52,020 bases of DNA from an uncultured Lachnospiraceae bacterium (GCA_910577015.1 CAJTKU010000019.1:1-52020); one strand, 5' to 3'. Positions 16,610 through 24,977 are shown, counted from the stretch's first letter. A program made the numbers and translations. Notes: generated by a model not told the origin, from the sequence alone.

Positions 16610-18010
16610 ATGGACTTGAGAAAAAGGCTGCTTGCCATACTTGCAGTGGTATGTGTGATGGCAGGGATAATATATGTCGGCACCAGCGGTATGACAGTGA
16701 AGAAGGAAGAAGAAAAGGATTCGCTGTTTTATAATAAAGAAACCATTTATTTCTGGTATTCGGATGAATCCCTGACGGATTTTATCAACAGCGCGGCGGT
16801 TGCTTTCGGAGAAAAAAAGAATGTCAGGGTCATACCTGTGCTGACCTCGGACAGCGAGTATCTGGAAGCCATCAATAACGCGTCTTTGCACAGTGAGCAG
16901 ATTCCGGACGTTTTTATTGTCAGCAACGATTCCCTCGAAAAGGCATATCTGGCAGGACTGGCGTCGAAGATAGAAGACGTAAGCGGACTCTGCACTTCGA
17001 CGAACTATCCGCAGACAGCGCTTTTTGCTGCCACGTATAAGGATAATCTGGTTGCATACCCGTTTTACTATGAAACCAGCGCTTTCCTTTACAACAAAAC
17101 TTATCTGGAGGCGTGGACCGCGGAACAGCTTGCGGCGCAGGCGGCAGGAGAGGATGACGAGATACCCGAGGAAATAGAGGATATGGAGGAAGCGCCCGAA
17201 GGGGAAGAAATTGTCGGGGAAGCGCCTTTAGAGGTTACCATGGAACAGATTGAGGCGGGAATCCCCTCTACCATGGATGAACTTCTGGCTTTTGCGGACA
17301 ATTATGACGCCCCTGAAAACGTGGAAGCCATCCTGAGATGGGATGTCTCCGATATTTTTTACAATTATTATTTTGTAGGAAATTACATGGTAGTCGGGGG
17401 AGAGAGCGGGGACGATAAAAACAATATCGTTATTTATACGGAAGAAACCAAAAAGTGTCTGGAAGTCTATCAGAACTTAAACCAGTTCTTCTATATCGAA
17501 TCCGATACGGTTACTTACGAATCCGTGGTACAGGACTTTATAGACGGTAAGATTGTCTTTACGGTGGCAACCACGGATGTGTTGAAAAAATTGGAGGAAG
17601 CAAAGGAGAACGGTGATTTTGCATATGAATACGGTATTTGTATGATACCGCAGCCCAGTGCGGAGCTGGAGGGACGCTCCCTTTCCGTGACAAACTGCAT
17701 TGCCGTGAACGGTTATTCCGAGCACAAAGAGCTGGCCAATGAATTTGCAGCGTACCTGACCGGCGGCTGTTATGCAGACCTTTATGAAAGGACGGGAAAG
17801 GTGTCCGCCAACCTGTCCGCCAATCCGGGGGATGAAAACCTTGCCGCGTTTATGGCAGAATACCAGCATTCCAATGCGCTTCCCAAAATGATTGAGACAA
17901 GCAATTTCTGGATTCAGTTGGAAATCCTCTTTTCCAGGGTCTGGGACGGAGGAGATATCGACAGCCTGCTGCAGGGACTGGCCAACCAGATTGTTTCACA
18001 GGTACAATAG
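16610..18010 (+). CDS. Extracellular solute-binding protein family 1-like
   Basis: A 466-residue exported protein with an N-terminal signal segment (KRLLAILAVVCVMAGIIYVG) and a periplasmic-binding-type fold: TIYFWYSDESLTDFINSAAVAFGEKKNVRV, DVFIVSNDSLEKAYLAG, YPFYYETSAFLYNKTYLEAW. No good lipobox Cys is seen, so it may stay anchored by the signal helix. A strongly acidic stretch (about residues 180-208, E-D-D-E-I-P-E-E and following) interrupts the usual fold. No permease or ATPase gene is next to it, so the transport partner is unknown. The start at 16610 has GAGGAGAG upstream. Confidence 0.78.
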   Translation: MDLRKRLLAILAVVCVMAGIIYVGTSGMTVKKEEEKDSLFYNKETIYFWYSDESLTDFINSAAVAFGEKKNVRVIPVLTSDSEYLEAINNASLHSEQIPDVFIVSNDSLEKAYLAGLASKIEDVSGLCTSTNYPQTALFAATYKDNLVAYPFYYETSAFLYNKTYLEAWTAEQLAAQAAGEDDEIPEEIEDMEEAPEGEEIVGEAPLEVTMEQIEAGIPSTMDELLAFADNYDAPENVEAILRWDVSDIFYNYYFVGNYMVVGGESGDDKNNIVIYTEETKKCLEVYQNLNQFFYIESDTVTYESVVQDFIDGKIVFTVATTDVLKKLEEAKENGDFAYEYGICMIPQPSAELEGRSLSVTNCIAVNGYSEHKELANEFAAYLTGGCYADLYERTGKVSANLSANPGDENLAAFMAEYQHSNALPKMIETSNFWIQLEILFSRVWDGGDIDSLLQGLANQIVSQVQ

Positions 18011-18022
18011 AATAAAATCATG

Positions 18023-18211
18023 CCGTTTCCGCATTTTGCATGGCGGCTGCCGGGGCGTGTATTTGTTCCAACAGGACACGTTCTCACTCGGGTAAAAACG
18101 CAGTGGTACGTAGGAGGTTAAAATACAACCTCCAAGTACCAGCGTTTTTACACGGTCCTTTATGGAATCAAATACACGCCCCGGCAGCCGCCATGCAAAA
18201 TGCGGAAACGG
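18023..18211 (-). repeat. Long near-palindromic hairpin repeat, copy 3
   Basis: Third copy, same orientation as copy 2. Outer arms 18023-18065 and 18169-18211 are perfectly complementary over 43 bases. Core blocks GTTCCAACAGGAC, GGTAAAAACGC / GCGTTTTTAC, and GGTCCTTTATGGAATC are kept. The tip stem is GGAGGTT (18113-18119) / AACCTCC (18127-18133) with loop AAAATAC. It begins 12 bases after the solute-binding gene and ends 60 bases before the YdcZ-type transporter gene. Confidence 0.92.
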
Positions 18212-18271
18212 GAGAATAAAATCCAACCATGAGGGAAAGCTAAAAAGAAAACGGCTTTCAGGAGGCTTTTC

Positions 18272-18703
18272 ATGATTGGATTTTTCATTGCGTTAATATC
18301 AGGCGCCTTGATGAGTATACAAGGAGTTTTCAATACCCAGGTCACAAAAACATCAGGAATTTGGGTGGCAAATGCATTTGTGCAGTTTTCCGCCTTTTTA
18401 GTCTGCATGGCAGCGTGGCTGTTTACGGACCGCAGCTCATTCGGTGCGCTCTTAAAAGTCGAACCCAAATATATGCTTTTAGGCGGCGTGATGGGCGCCG
18501 GCATCACTTACACGGTAATTAAGGGAATGGAGCTTTTGGGGCCGGCCCGCGCGGTCATGATAATCGTGGTATCCCAGCTTATCATAGCCTATCTGATTGA
18601 ACTGTTCGGCCTGTTCGGCGTGGAAAAACAGCCCTTGGAAATCAGAAAGCTTATCGGCATGGCGGCAGCCATAGCAGGCATTATCATTTTTAAATGGAAG
18701 TAG
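18272..18703 (+). CDS. DMT family transporter, YdcZ/DUF606 type
   Basis: A 143-residue membrane protein with five hydrophobic segments: one DUF606 (YdcZ) unit of the drug/metabolite transporter superfamily. Characteristic is the opening ALISGALMSIQGVFNTQVTK and GGVMGAGITYTVIKGMELLGPARAVMIIVVSQL. Half-size members usually work as dimers or pairs; no second copy is adjacent. AGGAGG lies about eight bases before the start. A clear terminator follows three bases after the stop. Confidence 0.87.
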   Translation: MIGFFIALISGALMSIQGVFNTQVTKTSGIWVANAFVQFSAFLVCMAAWLFTDRSSFGALLKVEPKYMLLGGVMGAGITYTVIKGMELLGPARAVMIIVVSQLIIAYLIELFGLFGVEKQPLEIRKLIGMAAAIAGIIIFKWK

Positions 18704-18705
18704 GA

Positions 18706-18730
18706 GGGACGGTATCATCACCGTCCCTTT
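18706..18730 (+). terminator. Rho-independent terminator
   Basis: GGGACGGT (18706-18713) and ACCGTCCC (18720-18727) form a perfect 8-bp stem with loop ATCATC, followed by TTT. It ends the YdcZ-type gene. The U tract is short. Confidence 0.75.
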
Positions 18731-18767
18731 CCAATGAAATACATAATAAAAATAAAAGGTTTTCCCC

Positions 18768-18796
18768 TTGTAAATTTTCTGCACTTCCCTTACAAT
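18768..18796 (+). promoter_or_regulatory. Likely promoter of the ComEA-like gene
   Basis: TTGTAA at 18768-18773 and TACAAT at 18791-18796 are separated by 17 bases and lie 56 bases before the ATG at 18853, just after a terminator. A good housekeeping-type pair. Confidence 0.55.
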
Positions 18797-18852
18797 AAAA
18801 CCATACGGTCATGAGAGGCATTCCCCAAAGCGCAATGCGGAAGGGATTATAT

Positions 18853-19443
18853 ATGAATAAAAAGAATAAGGGAATCATGTTTACTGTTATTACCTGTCTT
18901 ATGACGGCAGTTTTTGCTGCCTGCGGGACAAAGGACGGCCCCGGGCTGTCCTTGCTTTTGGAAGAACAGGGAAGTCAGTCTGTGGAGGCGGAATCTGCTG
19001 CCGTTTCAATTCAGGAGGCGGAAACAGCATTTGTCCACATCTGCGGAGAAGTGGTGTATCCGGGCGTCTATGAGGTGGACGGGGACAGCAGAATCTGTGA
19101 CGTGCTGCTTTTGGCCGGCGGTTTTACAAGGCAGGCTGATGAAAGCAGCGTAAACCTTGCAGAAGCAGTCCATGACGGGATGCAGGTGGTGATACCTTCT
19201 TATGCCGAGACAAAGGAAGAAAAAGAGCGTCTTGAGCGGGAAAAAGCAGGCGCGTTTAACATCAACACGGCGTCCGCGGCACAGCTTTGCAGTCTGCCGG
19301 GTATCGGCGAAAGCCGCGCCGCAGCGATTGTGGCTTACAGGGAGGAACACGGATACTTCCGGTCACCCGAGGAGCTTATGCAGGTTTCCGGCATAAAAGA
19401 AGGCATGTATGAAAAAATAAAGGACAGGATATATGTAGAATAA
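18853..19443 (+). CDS. comEA: ComEA-like helix-hairpin-helix lipoprotein
   Basis: A 196-residue protein with a lipoprotein-type signal (TAVFAACG, probable lipid-modified Cys), an SLBB domain (about 65-125; HICGEVVYPGVYEVDG then LLLAGGF), and a C-terminal pair of helix-hairpin-helix motifs (FNINTASAAQLCSLPGIGESRAAAIVAYREEHGYF and VSGIKEGMYEKIKDRI). Family knowledge: ComEA binds incoming DNA at the cell surface and passes it to ComEC. The usual anchor is a membrane helix, so a lipobox is a variant worth noting. The frame opens at 18811; GGAAGGGA suits the ATG at 18853. Its comEC partner, 3 kb away, is broken. Confidence 0.85.
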   Translation: MNKKNKGIMFTVITCLMTAVFAACGTKDGPGLSLLLEEQGSQSVEAESAAVSIQEAETAFVHICGEVVYPGVYEVDGDSRICDVLLLAGGFTRQADESSVNLAEAVHDGMQVVIPSYAETKEEKERLEREKAGAFNINTASAAQLCSLPGIGESRAAAIVAYREEHGYFRSPEELMQVSGIKEGMYEKIKDRIYVE

Positions 19444-19484
19444 CCGGCACCGGACAGACCGGGTGCGGCAGAAGGGGAGAGAGT

Positions 19485-20180
19485 ATGGGAAAAAGAGCGT
19501 TGGTTGTGGATGATGAAAAGTTGATTGTAAAGGGTATCCGTTTCAGCTTAGAGCAGGACGGCATGGAAGTTGACTGTGCATATGACGGGGAAGAAGCCCT
19601 GGAATATGCCAAGAACAACAAATATGACATTGTGCTGCTTGACATCATGCTGCCCAAACTGACCGGATTTGAAGTATGCCAGCAGATACGCGAATTTTCC
19701 AATGTACCCATCATTATGCTGACGGCCAAAGGGGATGACATGGACAAAATCCTGGGACTGGAATATGGCGCGGATGACTATATCACGAAACCGTTTAACA
19801 TCCTGGAGGTGAAAGCCAGGATTAAGGCCATCATGCGCCGTTCTGATGCCAAGGGAAACGCCAGGGAGACGGCAAGCGTCCTTGAGAGCGGTTCCATGCG
19901 CCTTGACTGCGACGGCAGGCGGGCTTATATTGCAGGAAAAGAAATCGGCCTGACGGCGAAGGAGTTTGAAGTGCTTGAGCTTTTGATGCGCAATCCCAAT
20001 AAAGTGTACGGCAGGGAAAACCTGCTTAAACTGGTATGGGGCAGCGATTACCCGGGGGATGTGCGCACGGTGGACGTACACATCAGAAGACTCAGGGAAA
20101 AAATAGAGGACAATCCCAGCGAGCCTAAATTTGTACACACAAAATGGGGTGTGGGTTACTATTTTTTAAATGCGGAGTAA
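19485..20180 (+). CDS. OmpR/PhoB-family response regulator
   Basis: A 231-residue regulator: receiver domain (D9, D10, phospho-acceptor D53 in IVLLDIMLPKLTG, Thr in IIMLTAKGDD, Lys in DYITKPFNI) and a winged-helix domain (LTAKEFEVLELLMRNPNKVYGRENLLKLVWG and VDVHIRRLREKIE). It belongs to the PhoP/WalR-like class. Directly followed by its likely sensor kinase. AAGGGGAGAG precedes the ATG. A small G/C hairpin (about 19445-19466) sits in front of it. Confidence 0.93.
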   Translation: MGKRALVVDDEKLIVKGIRFSLEQDGMEVDCAYDGEEALEYAKNNKYDIVLLDIMLPKLTGFEVCQQIREFSNVPIIMLTAKGDDMDKILGLEYGADDYITKPFNILEVKARIKAIMRRSDAKGNARETASVLESGSMRLDCDGRRAYIAGKEIGLTAKEFEVLELLMRNPNKVYGRENLLKLVWGSDYPGDVRTVDVHIRRLREKIEDNPSEPKFVHTKWGVGYYFLNAE

Positions 20181-20184
20181 AGTT

Positions 20185-21660
20185 ATGCAGTTCAAATTAA
20201 AAGGCATTCTGGGACATTTTAAAATATTGCGAAGCCTTCGGGCGAGGATATTCCTTATCATCCTGATAGTGGGAGTGATTCCCAGCGTGCTGATGCGTCA
20301 TGGCATTATGCAGAATTATGAGGAGCGTGCAGTGGCGCTTAGGACAAGCACGGTGCAGACACAGCTTCGGATTTTGGCAAACCATCTGATTACCTACAAT
20401 TATCTTCAGGACAACTCTTCCGAGGTTATCGGTGCGGAACTGGACATGTTGTCCAATCTTTATGATGGGCGCGTGCTCATTATCGGAGGCAATTTCAAAG
20501 TTGTAAAGGACACTTACACCATCAGTGAAGGAAAGATTATCATATCCGAAGAGGTTATCAAGTCCTTCGGTGGCGAGAGCCTGTCCAATTATGACAGCGA
20601 GCATGGCTATATTGAGATGACAACGCCGATTACGGAAACCCTCAAGATGATGACGGATGAGGGAGAAGTGGAACAGAGCGTGGTCAGAGGGATAATGCTT
20701 ACCAGCATTTCCACCGACAGCATCATTGCGACCATGGATATTCTCAGCCGGAGGGCCATTATATTGGAAACGCTGATGATTATGGTAATTATCGGTATTG
20801 CCATTGTGCTTTCCGATGTGCTTACGCGGCCTTTTGCACGGGTTACTCAGGCCATCAATGAAGTGAAGGCGGGATATAAGGATGAAAGAATTTCCGTGCC
20901 GGACTATCTGGAAACCATGCATATTGTGGACGCGTTTAACCAGGTGCTCGGAAGGATGAAGGTGCTGGATGATTCCCGGCAGGAATTTGTATCCAACGTT
21001 TCCCATGAACTCAAAACGCCGCTGGCTTCCATGAAAGTGCTGGCGGATTCCCTGCTTGCCCAGCCGGACGCCCCGGTGGAAATGTATCAGGAATTTATGG
21101 GGGACATTACGGCGGAAATTGACAGGGAAAACCAGATTATTACGGACCTTCTGGCTTTGGTCAGGATGGATAAGAAAGTGGCGGCGTTAAATATCAGTGA
21201 AGTGAACATTAATGAGTTGACGGAGTTAATACTGAAGCGGTTAAGACCCATTGCCAGAAAAAAGGATGTGGAAATTGTTTTCGAGAGCATCCGGCCGGTG
21301 ACGGCGGAAGTGGATGAAGTGAAGATGACCCTGATTATTTCCAACCTTGTGGAAAATGCAATCAAGTACAACAAAGAGCATGGTTTTGTGAAGGTAACGC
21401 TGGATGCTGACCACCAGATGTTTTCCCTTGAGGTGGAAGATACGGGGATTGGCATTCCGGAGGAATCCCTTGAGCATATCTATGAGCGGTTTTACCGGGT
21501 GGACAAATCCCATTCCAGAGAAATCGGCGGAACCGGGCTTGGACTTGCCATCACCAGAAGCTCTGTGCTGATGCACCGGGGTTCCATTACCGTGACAAGC
21601 CTTGAGGGTGAAGGGACGACATTTTTAGTCAAGATACCTTTGAGCCATATTACAAGTTAA
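20185..21660 (+). CDS. Sensor histidine kinase (WalK/PhoR-like)
   Basis: A 491-residue membrane kinase: helix near residues 15-35, extracytoplasmic sensor, second helix near 190-212, HAMP (VLTRPFARVTQAINEVKAG), then the dimerisation/phosphoacceptor domain with His at about 274 (VSHELKTPLASMKVL), and the ATPase domain with N box (NLVENAIKYN), DTGIGIP and GGTGLGL. It phosphorylates the regulator just upstream. The frame opens at 20170 inside the regulator gene, but GGAG in its final codons is about seven bases before the ATG at 20185. The signal sensed is unknown. Confidence 0.93.
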   Translation: MQFKLKGILGHFKILRSLRARIFLIILIVGVIPSVLMRHGIMQNYEERAVALRTSTVQTQLRILANHLITYNYLQDNSSEVIGAELDMLSNLYDGRVLIIGGNFKVVKDTYTISEGKIIISEEVIKSFGGESLSNYDSEHGYIEMTTPITETLKMMTDEGEVEQSVVRGIMLTSISTDSIIATMDILSRRAIILETLMIMVIIGIAIVLSDVLTRPFARVTQAINEVKAGYKDERISVPDYLETMHIVDAFNQVLGRMKVLDDSRQEFVSNVSHELKTPLASMKVLADSLLAQPDAPVEMYQEFMGDITAEIDRENQIITDLLALVRMDKKVAALNISEVNINELTELILKRLRPIARKKDVEIVFESIRPVTAEVDEVKMTLIISNLVENAIKYNKEHGFVKVTLDADHQMFSLEVEDTGIGIPEESLEHIYERFYRVDKSHSREIGGTGLGLAITRSSVLMHRGSITVTSLEGEGTTFLVKIPLSHITS

Positions 21661-21680
21661 GCGGAATCATGGAGGTTAGC

Positions 21681-22613
21681 GTGAGAAGATATAAATATTT
21701 CATTTTATTGCTGCTCTGTTTTTTTCTGGCGGCAGGATGCGGAAGGGGACCGGGTGGAAACGGAGCTCGTTCTAAACAAATTTTTTATTTAAATAATGAA
21801 GAGACCTGCGTAAAAATGCAAAGTTATGAAGTGCAGGCAACGGATGCCGAGGGCCAGCTGGAAGAACTGGTGGAGCAGTTAAAGCTTACGCCCTCCAAAC
21901 TGGAATATAAAACACCGCTGAATATGGGATTTGAACTGCTTTCTTATTCCTTGGAGGGTGAAAAACTGTATCTGGATGTAAGTGAAGAATACAGGAATTT
22001 AAGTGCGACCACGGAAGTGCTTGTGAGGGCGGCGCTTGTAAGAACCCTGTCGCAGGTGTCGGGAGTAAGGTATATCGCCATCACGGTGGAGGGAGGACAG
22101 CTCCATGACAGTCTCGGCAATGTGGTGGGCCTGATGTCTGCGGACCAGTTCATAGATAATGCCGGTGACGAAATCAACGCATATGAGAGGGTGCGGCTGA
22201 AACTTTACTTTGCCAATGCGGACGGCACCATGCTGATTGCCACAAACAGGACCATGGCTTACAATACCAATATTTCTATGGAAAAGCTGGTAGTGGAGCA
22301 GCTTCTTTCAGGTCCTGCGTCGGATGTGGCGGATGTGGTATATCCAACGATAAACCCCAATACAAAAGTGCTTAGCATTTCTGTAAAGGACGGCATTTGT
22401 TATGTGAATTTCGATGAAAATTTCCTGACGCAGATTTACAGCGTGTCGTCGGACGTTGCCATTTACTCCATTGTCAATTCCCTTGCGGAGCTGACGCAGG
22501 TCAACAAAGTGCAGATATCCGTCAACGGGGAAACGAATATCATGTTTAGGGAAAGCGTCAGTCTTTCCACTATATTTGAAAGAAACCTGGACCTGGTCAC
22601 CACGGTGGACTAA
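21681..22613 (+). CDS. GerMN-domain lipoprotein
   Basis: A 310-residue exported lipoprotein: signal ending LLLCFFLAAGCGRG with a clear lipobox Cys, followed by two GerMN domains (about 45-150 and 175-290). Typical segments are LYLDVSEEYRNLSATTEVLVRAALVRTLSQVSGV and ICYVNFDENFLTQI followed by SIVNSLAELTQVNKVQISVNGE. GerM-like proteins act in the cell envelope during sporulation or peptidoglycan assembly. A GTG start at 21681 is preferred over ATG 21669, since GGAGG at 21671-21675 is five bases before it. It follows the kinase by 20 bases, so a three-gene signalling operon is likely. Confidence 0.85.
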   Translation: MRRYKYFILLLLCFFLAAGCGRGPGGNGARSKQIFYLNNEETCVKMQSYEVQATDAEGQLEELVEQLKLTPSKLEYKTPLNMGFELLSYSLEGEKLYLDVSEEYRNLSATTEVLVRAALVRTLSQVSGVRYIAITVEGGQLHDSLGNVVGLMSADQFIDNAGDEINAYERVRLKLYFANADGTMLIATNRTMAYNTNISMEKLVVEQLLSGPASDVADVVYPTINPNTKVLSISVKDGICYVNFDENFLTQIYSVSSDVAIYSIVNSLAELTQVNKVQISVNGETNIMFRESVSLSTIFERNLDLVTTVD

Positions 22614-22643
22614 GTTTGGGATTCGGAAAAAAGAAAGGCGTCT

Positions 22644-23261
22644 ATGAAAAGACCTCTGTTTGTGGCGTGCCTGGCTGCCATACTGGGGGCATCGTTGTGG
22701 CTGCTTGTATTTCCTCCGGCTTATTTCTCCTACGGGGAATCAGCCGGAAAAGAAGTATGCCTTACGGGCCGGGTTTACGCCAAAGAATGGAAAAAGGGGG
22801 AACAATCCCCCGTACTGATTATCTATATAGAAACAAAGCAGCTCTTACTATCTGAATCAAATCGGGAAATCCCATACAAAGACAATTTCATATGTACCCT
22901 GAAAGACGCTTCGGAGCCGTCCATAGGAAGCACAGTTACGGTAAAGGGCGTCCTTGCGGAGTATGAGAAGGCTTCAAATCCGGGACAGTTTGATGCAAAA
23001 AAGCATTATGCCGTTTTTAACATTTTTGCCCGGATAAACAGGGGAGAACTGGTTAGAACCGACGGCGGGAGGGATACTGTAAAAGAAGGGCTTTGGCAGT
23101 GCAGGAATGCATTGGGTGCGGTTTTTGACAGGCTTCTGTTACCGGGGGATGCCGCCGTATTAAAAACAATGCTTTTGGGGGAAAAGGCATCTCTGGAGGA
23201 AGAGATAAAGACATTGTATAAGGAAGCCGGCATCGTGCATATCCTTGCAATCTCAGGTGTT
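22644..23261 (+). pseudogene. comEC: comEC, 5' part only, truncated by an insertion
   Basis: About 206 codons of the DNA-uptake channel ComEC/Rec2. Seen are a first membrane helix, a DUF4131-type domain (VCLTGRVYAKEWKKG, STVTVKGVLAEYEKASNPGQFDAKKHYA), and the beginning of the competence domain (LLGEKASLEEEIKTLYKEAGIVHILAISG). Intact family members continue L/V-H-[VI]-S after ISG; here the next residues are V-K-M-L and no homology follows. The frame runs on to a stop at 23409-23411 through unrelated sequence. The membrane channel and C-terminal nuclease-like domain are missing, so this copy cannot support DNA uptake. The 3' part may lie at the far end of the inserted element. Confidence 0.85.
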
Positions 23262-23265
23262 AAGA
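23250..23265. other. Left junction (probable attL) of the inserted element
   Basis: Homology to ComEC ends within the codons ATC-TCA-GGT (23250-23258), after which the sequence becomes AT-rich and unrelated. This marks the insertion point. No integrase is in the window. Insertion within a conserved coding motif is a habit of large serine recombinases, but that type is an inference here. Confidence 0.6.
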
Positions 23266-23428
23266 TGTTATCTTTGGTATCCCCCTACCCTTTGAAAAAG
23301 CCCGTAAATTGGGCGTTTGTGCGGTTACATATTGCTAAAATTTACATTATCTTTTGGAGCTTTTTGAGACAAATATCTCTGCATTGTCCTAGTTGGGGCA
23401 GAGGGGGATAAAGGTTCGGAGTACAATC

Positions 23429-23473
23429 TTGCGAAAGTATCTACAATTTCGCAAAAGTTATACTGTTTCGCAA
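23429..23473. promoter_or_regulatory. TTTCGCAA repeats near the left end
   Basis: TTGCGAAA (23429-23436) faces TTTCGCAA (23447-23454), and a third direct TTTCGCAA follows at 23466-23473, ending just before the ribosome site of the SymE-like frame. The spacing of about 18-19 bases suggests protein-binding half-sites at the end of the element or upstream of the toxin remnant. The rest of 23262-23488 shows only a small GCCC / GGGC hairpin. Confidence 0.45.
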
Positions 23474-23488
23474 AAGGAGAATAAGTGT

Positions 23489-23654
23489 ATGGCTATAAAG
23501 AATACAGAAAATAACAGTTTAAGAACAATTAGGGTACCGATATGGTCATACACTAGCAATTAGGATTCAGGGGAAGTGGCTTGAGGAACTTGGATTTAAA
23601 ATGAAGGACAGACCATTACGAAGGAAAATGAAATGCGGAGAGAGTAATATATGA
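23489..23654 (+). pseudogene. SymE-like toxin remnant, frameshifted
   Basis: The ATG at 23489 (AAAGGAGA upstream) opens a frame M-A-I-K-N-T-E-N that stops after 24 codons at about 23563. From 23556, in another frame, the DNA reads A-I-R-I-Q-G-K-W-L-E-E-L-G-F, which matches the core I-R-L-Q-G-K-W-L-E-x-x-G-F of the SymE family of type I toxins. A frameshift near 23555 separates the two halves, and the C-terminal beta strands are replaced by a basic tail. Its TGA (23652-23654) overlaps the next ATG as ATGA. It is likely inactive, unless the shift is programmed or a sequencing error. Confidence 0.6.
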
Positions 23655-23920
23655 TAACGAATAAGGAACTAAAATTGATAAACAAGAAATATTTTACAGT
23701 ATTACAAGCGGGCGGATTTGCTATTAGTATTCAATCCAATAATACAAGGCACTACTGGCATTTGGTTGTTGAGGAATATCCCCATTTTCGACATTACAAA
23801 GTGTATCATAAGCATAAGCAGTCAGATGAGTTTCATGTTCATAGGGACGAGCCTAATTTGCAAACCGCTTTGCGGTATATTATGAAACATGACAAGTTTC
23901 AGATGAATGGCAGAAAATAG
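23651..23920 (+). CDS. Hypothetical protein (89 aa)
   Basis: An 89-residue basic protein rich in His, Tyr and Lys (HYWHLVVEEYPHFRHYKVYHKHK), with no membrane segment. No family is recognised. Its start overlaps the SymE-like frame by the ATGA arrangement, and GGAGAGAG lies about eight bases upstream, so it was probably expressed together with that toxin. The pattern of alternating hydrophobic and aromatic residues suggests a small alpha/beta fold. It is the first intact gene of the inserted element. Confidence 0.5.
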   Translation: MITNKELKLINKKYFTVLQAGGFAISIQSNNTRHYWHLVVEEYPHFRHYKVYHKHKQSDEFHVHRDEPNLQTALRYIMKHDKFQMNGRK

Positions 23921-24005
23921 ATTTGCATAAAAATAAAGTTTGCTTGACCGAGTAAGTCTATGCTGCTAAAATTACTTATAGAATGCATACAAAGGAAGTG
24001 ATTTA

Positions 24006-24929
24006 GTGACCAGAGGAAAAAGTATTAATGTATACCTAATTGATGGAGAAGCCAATGGAAAAATAAAGGCTCAGATATCAAATTGGAATGGAATTGCCTA
24101 TAAAATACCGCGCAGTCTTTTGGCTGAATGTAAAGATTTGGATGCGTTTAAACAGAGTGGGGTTTATTTTTTATTTGGTAATAAAATGGTTTATGTAGGA
24201 CAAGCAGAGGTGCGTAAAAGTGGAAAAGGGATTCAGCAAAGGATTCTTGATCATGAGTTAGATAAATATAAAGACTGTTGGGATGAAGTGGTTATATTTA
24301 CAACAAAGGATAATTCATTAGGGAGGACGGATATATCTTATCTGGAAAATCGATTTTATAATAAGGCAATAAAGGCTAGACGATTTGAAGTAAAAAATAG
24401 TAATGAGCCCACTATGGGTACTGTTACAGAAGAAAAGGAAAGTGAATTGGAGGAGTTTATAGATCAAGCAGAACTGATATTAGGAGCATTAGGATATAAA
24501 GTATTTGAGAATGCGGATATTGAAAGTAATATACAAACAAATAGTTGCAGTAGTAAGTCAGCAACAAAAGTAATTATCCCGCCTTTGCCGGAAGGGATTG
24601 AGGGAGTGGGAGATTTCATTTTGCAGTCGATGAAAAATTTGCAAGATGCTGGATACATATTTTCGGATGAAGATATGGCAGTTTTACTTGATCCGATACA
24701 ATGTAATAGTAAAGATTTATTTAATTTACAGAACTCAAGCGTTGCTTTCTTTAAAATCTACAATGAGGAGGAGGAGCGCCCGCATTATTTAAATGGAATG
24801 CAGAGGTATTATACGCCCAAAAAAGTGGTGTTAGAATATGGAAAATACAAAGTTCTTTTGACCAAAGAATGGTTTGATAAGTATAATCACAGAGGATTAT
24901 TTATCAAATGGTATAATAACTTGCATTAA
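24006..24929 (+). CDS. GIY-YIG nuclease family protein
   Basis: A 307-residue protein. The GIY-YIG core appears as S-G-V-Y-F-L-F-G then M-V-Y-V-G-Q-A-E (about residues 50-72), followed by the catalytic-region Arg in GIQQRILDHE and a Glu in YLENRFYNKA (about 120), the metal ligand position. Residues 185-307 form an unassigned C-terminal domain (PLPEGIEGVGDFILQSMKNL and later LTKEWFDKYNHRGLFIKWY) which could bind DNA. A GTG start is used, with AAAGGAAG eight bases upstream. It stands before a Vsr-type gene in a restriction cluster, so a restriction or repair role is likely. Confidence 0.75.
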   Translation: MTRGKSINVYLIDGEANGKIKAQISNWNGIAYKIPRSLLAECKDLDAFKQSGVYFLFGNKMVYVGQAEVRKSGKGIQQRILDHELDKYKDCWDEVVIFTTKDNSLGRTDISYLENRFYNKAIKARRFEVKNSNEPTMGTVTEEKESELEEFIDQAELILGALGYKVFENADIESNIQTNSCSSKSATKVIIPPLPEGIEGVGDFILQSMKNLQDAGYIFSDEDMAVLLDPIQCNSKDLFNLQNSSVAFFKIYNEEEERPHYLNGMQRYYTPKKVVLEYGKYKVLLTKEWFDKYNHRGLFIKWYNNLH

Positions 24930-24977
24930 AAAAGTTGCGAGTATTTGGAATGGCATATGATCAAGGTGGGTTGAAAA

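Noticed and set aside
17996..18226. Open frames across the hairpin repeats (also 2639-2821 and 7638-7877)
   Set aside because: They exist because the repeat core lacks stops in some frames. No ribosome site, and the constraint seen is on base pairing, not on codons.
23262..23411. C-terminal extension of truncated comEC
   Set aside because: The frame stays open by chance past the junction. The residues have no ComEC similarity and no membrane pattern like that of the family.
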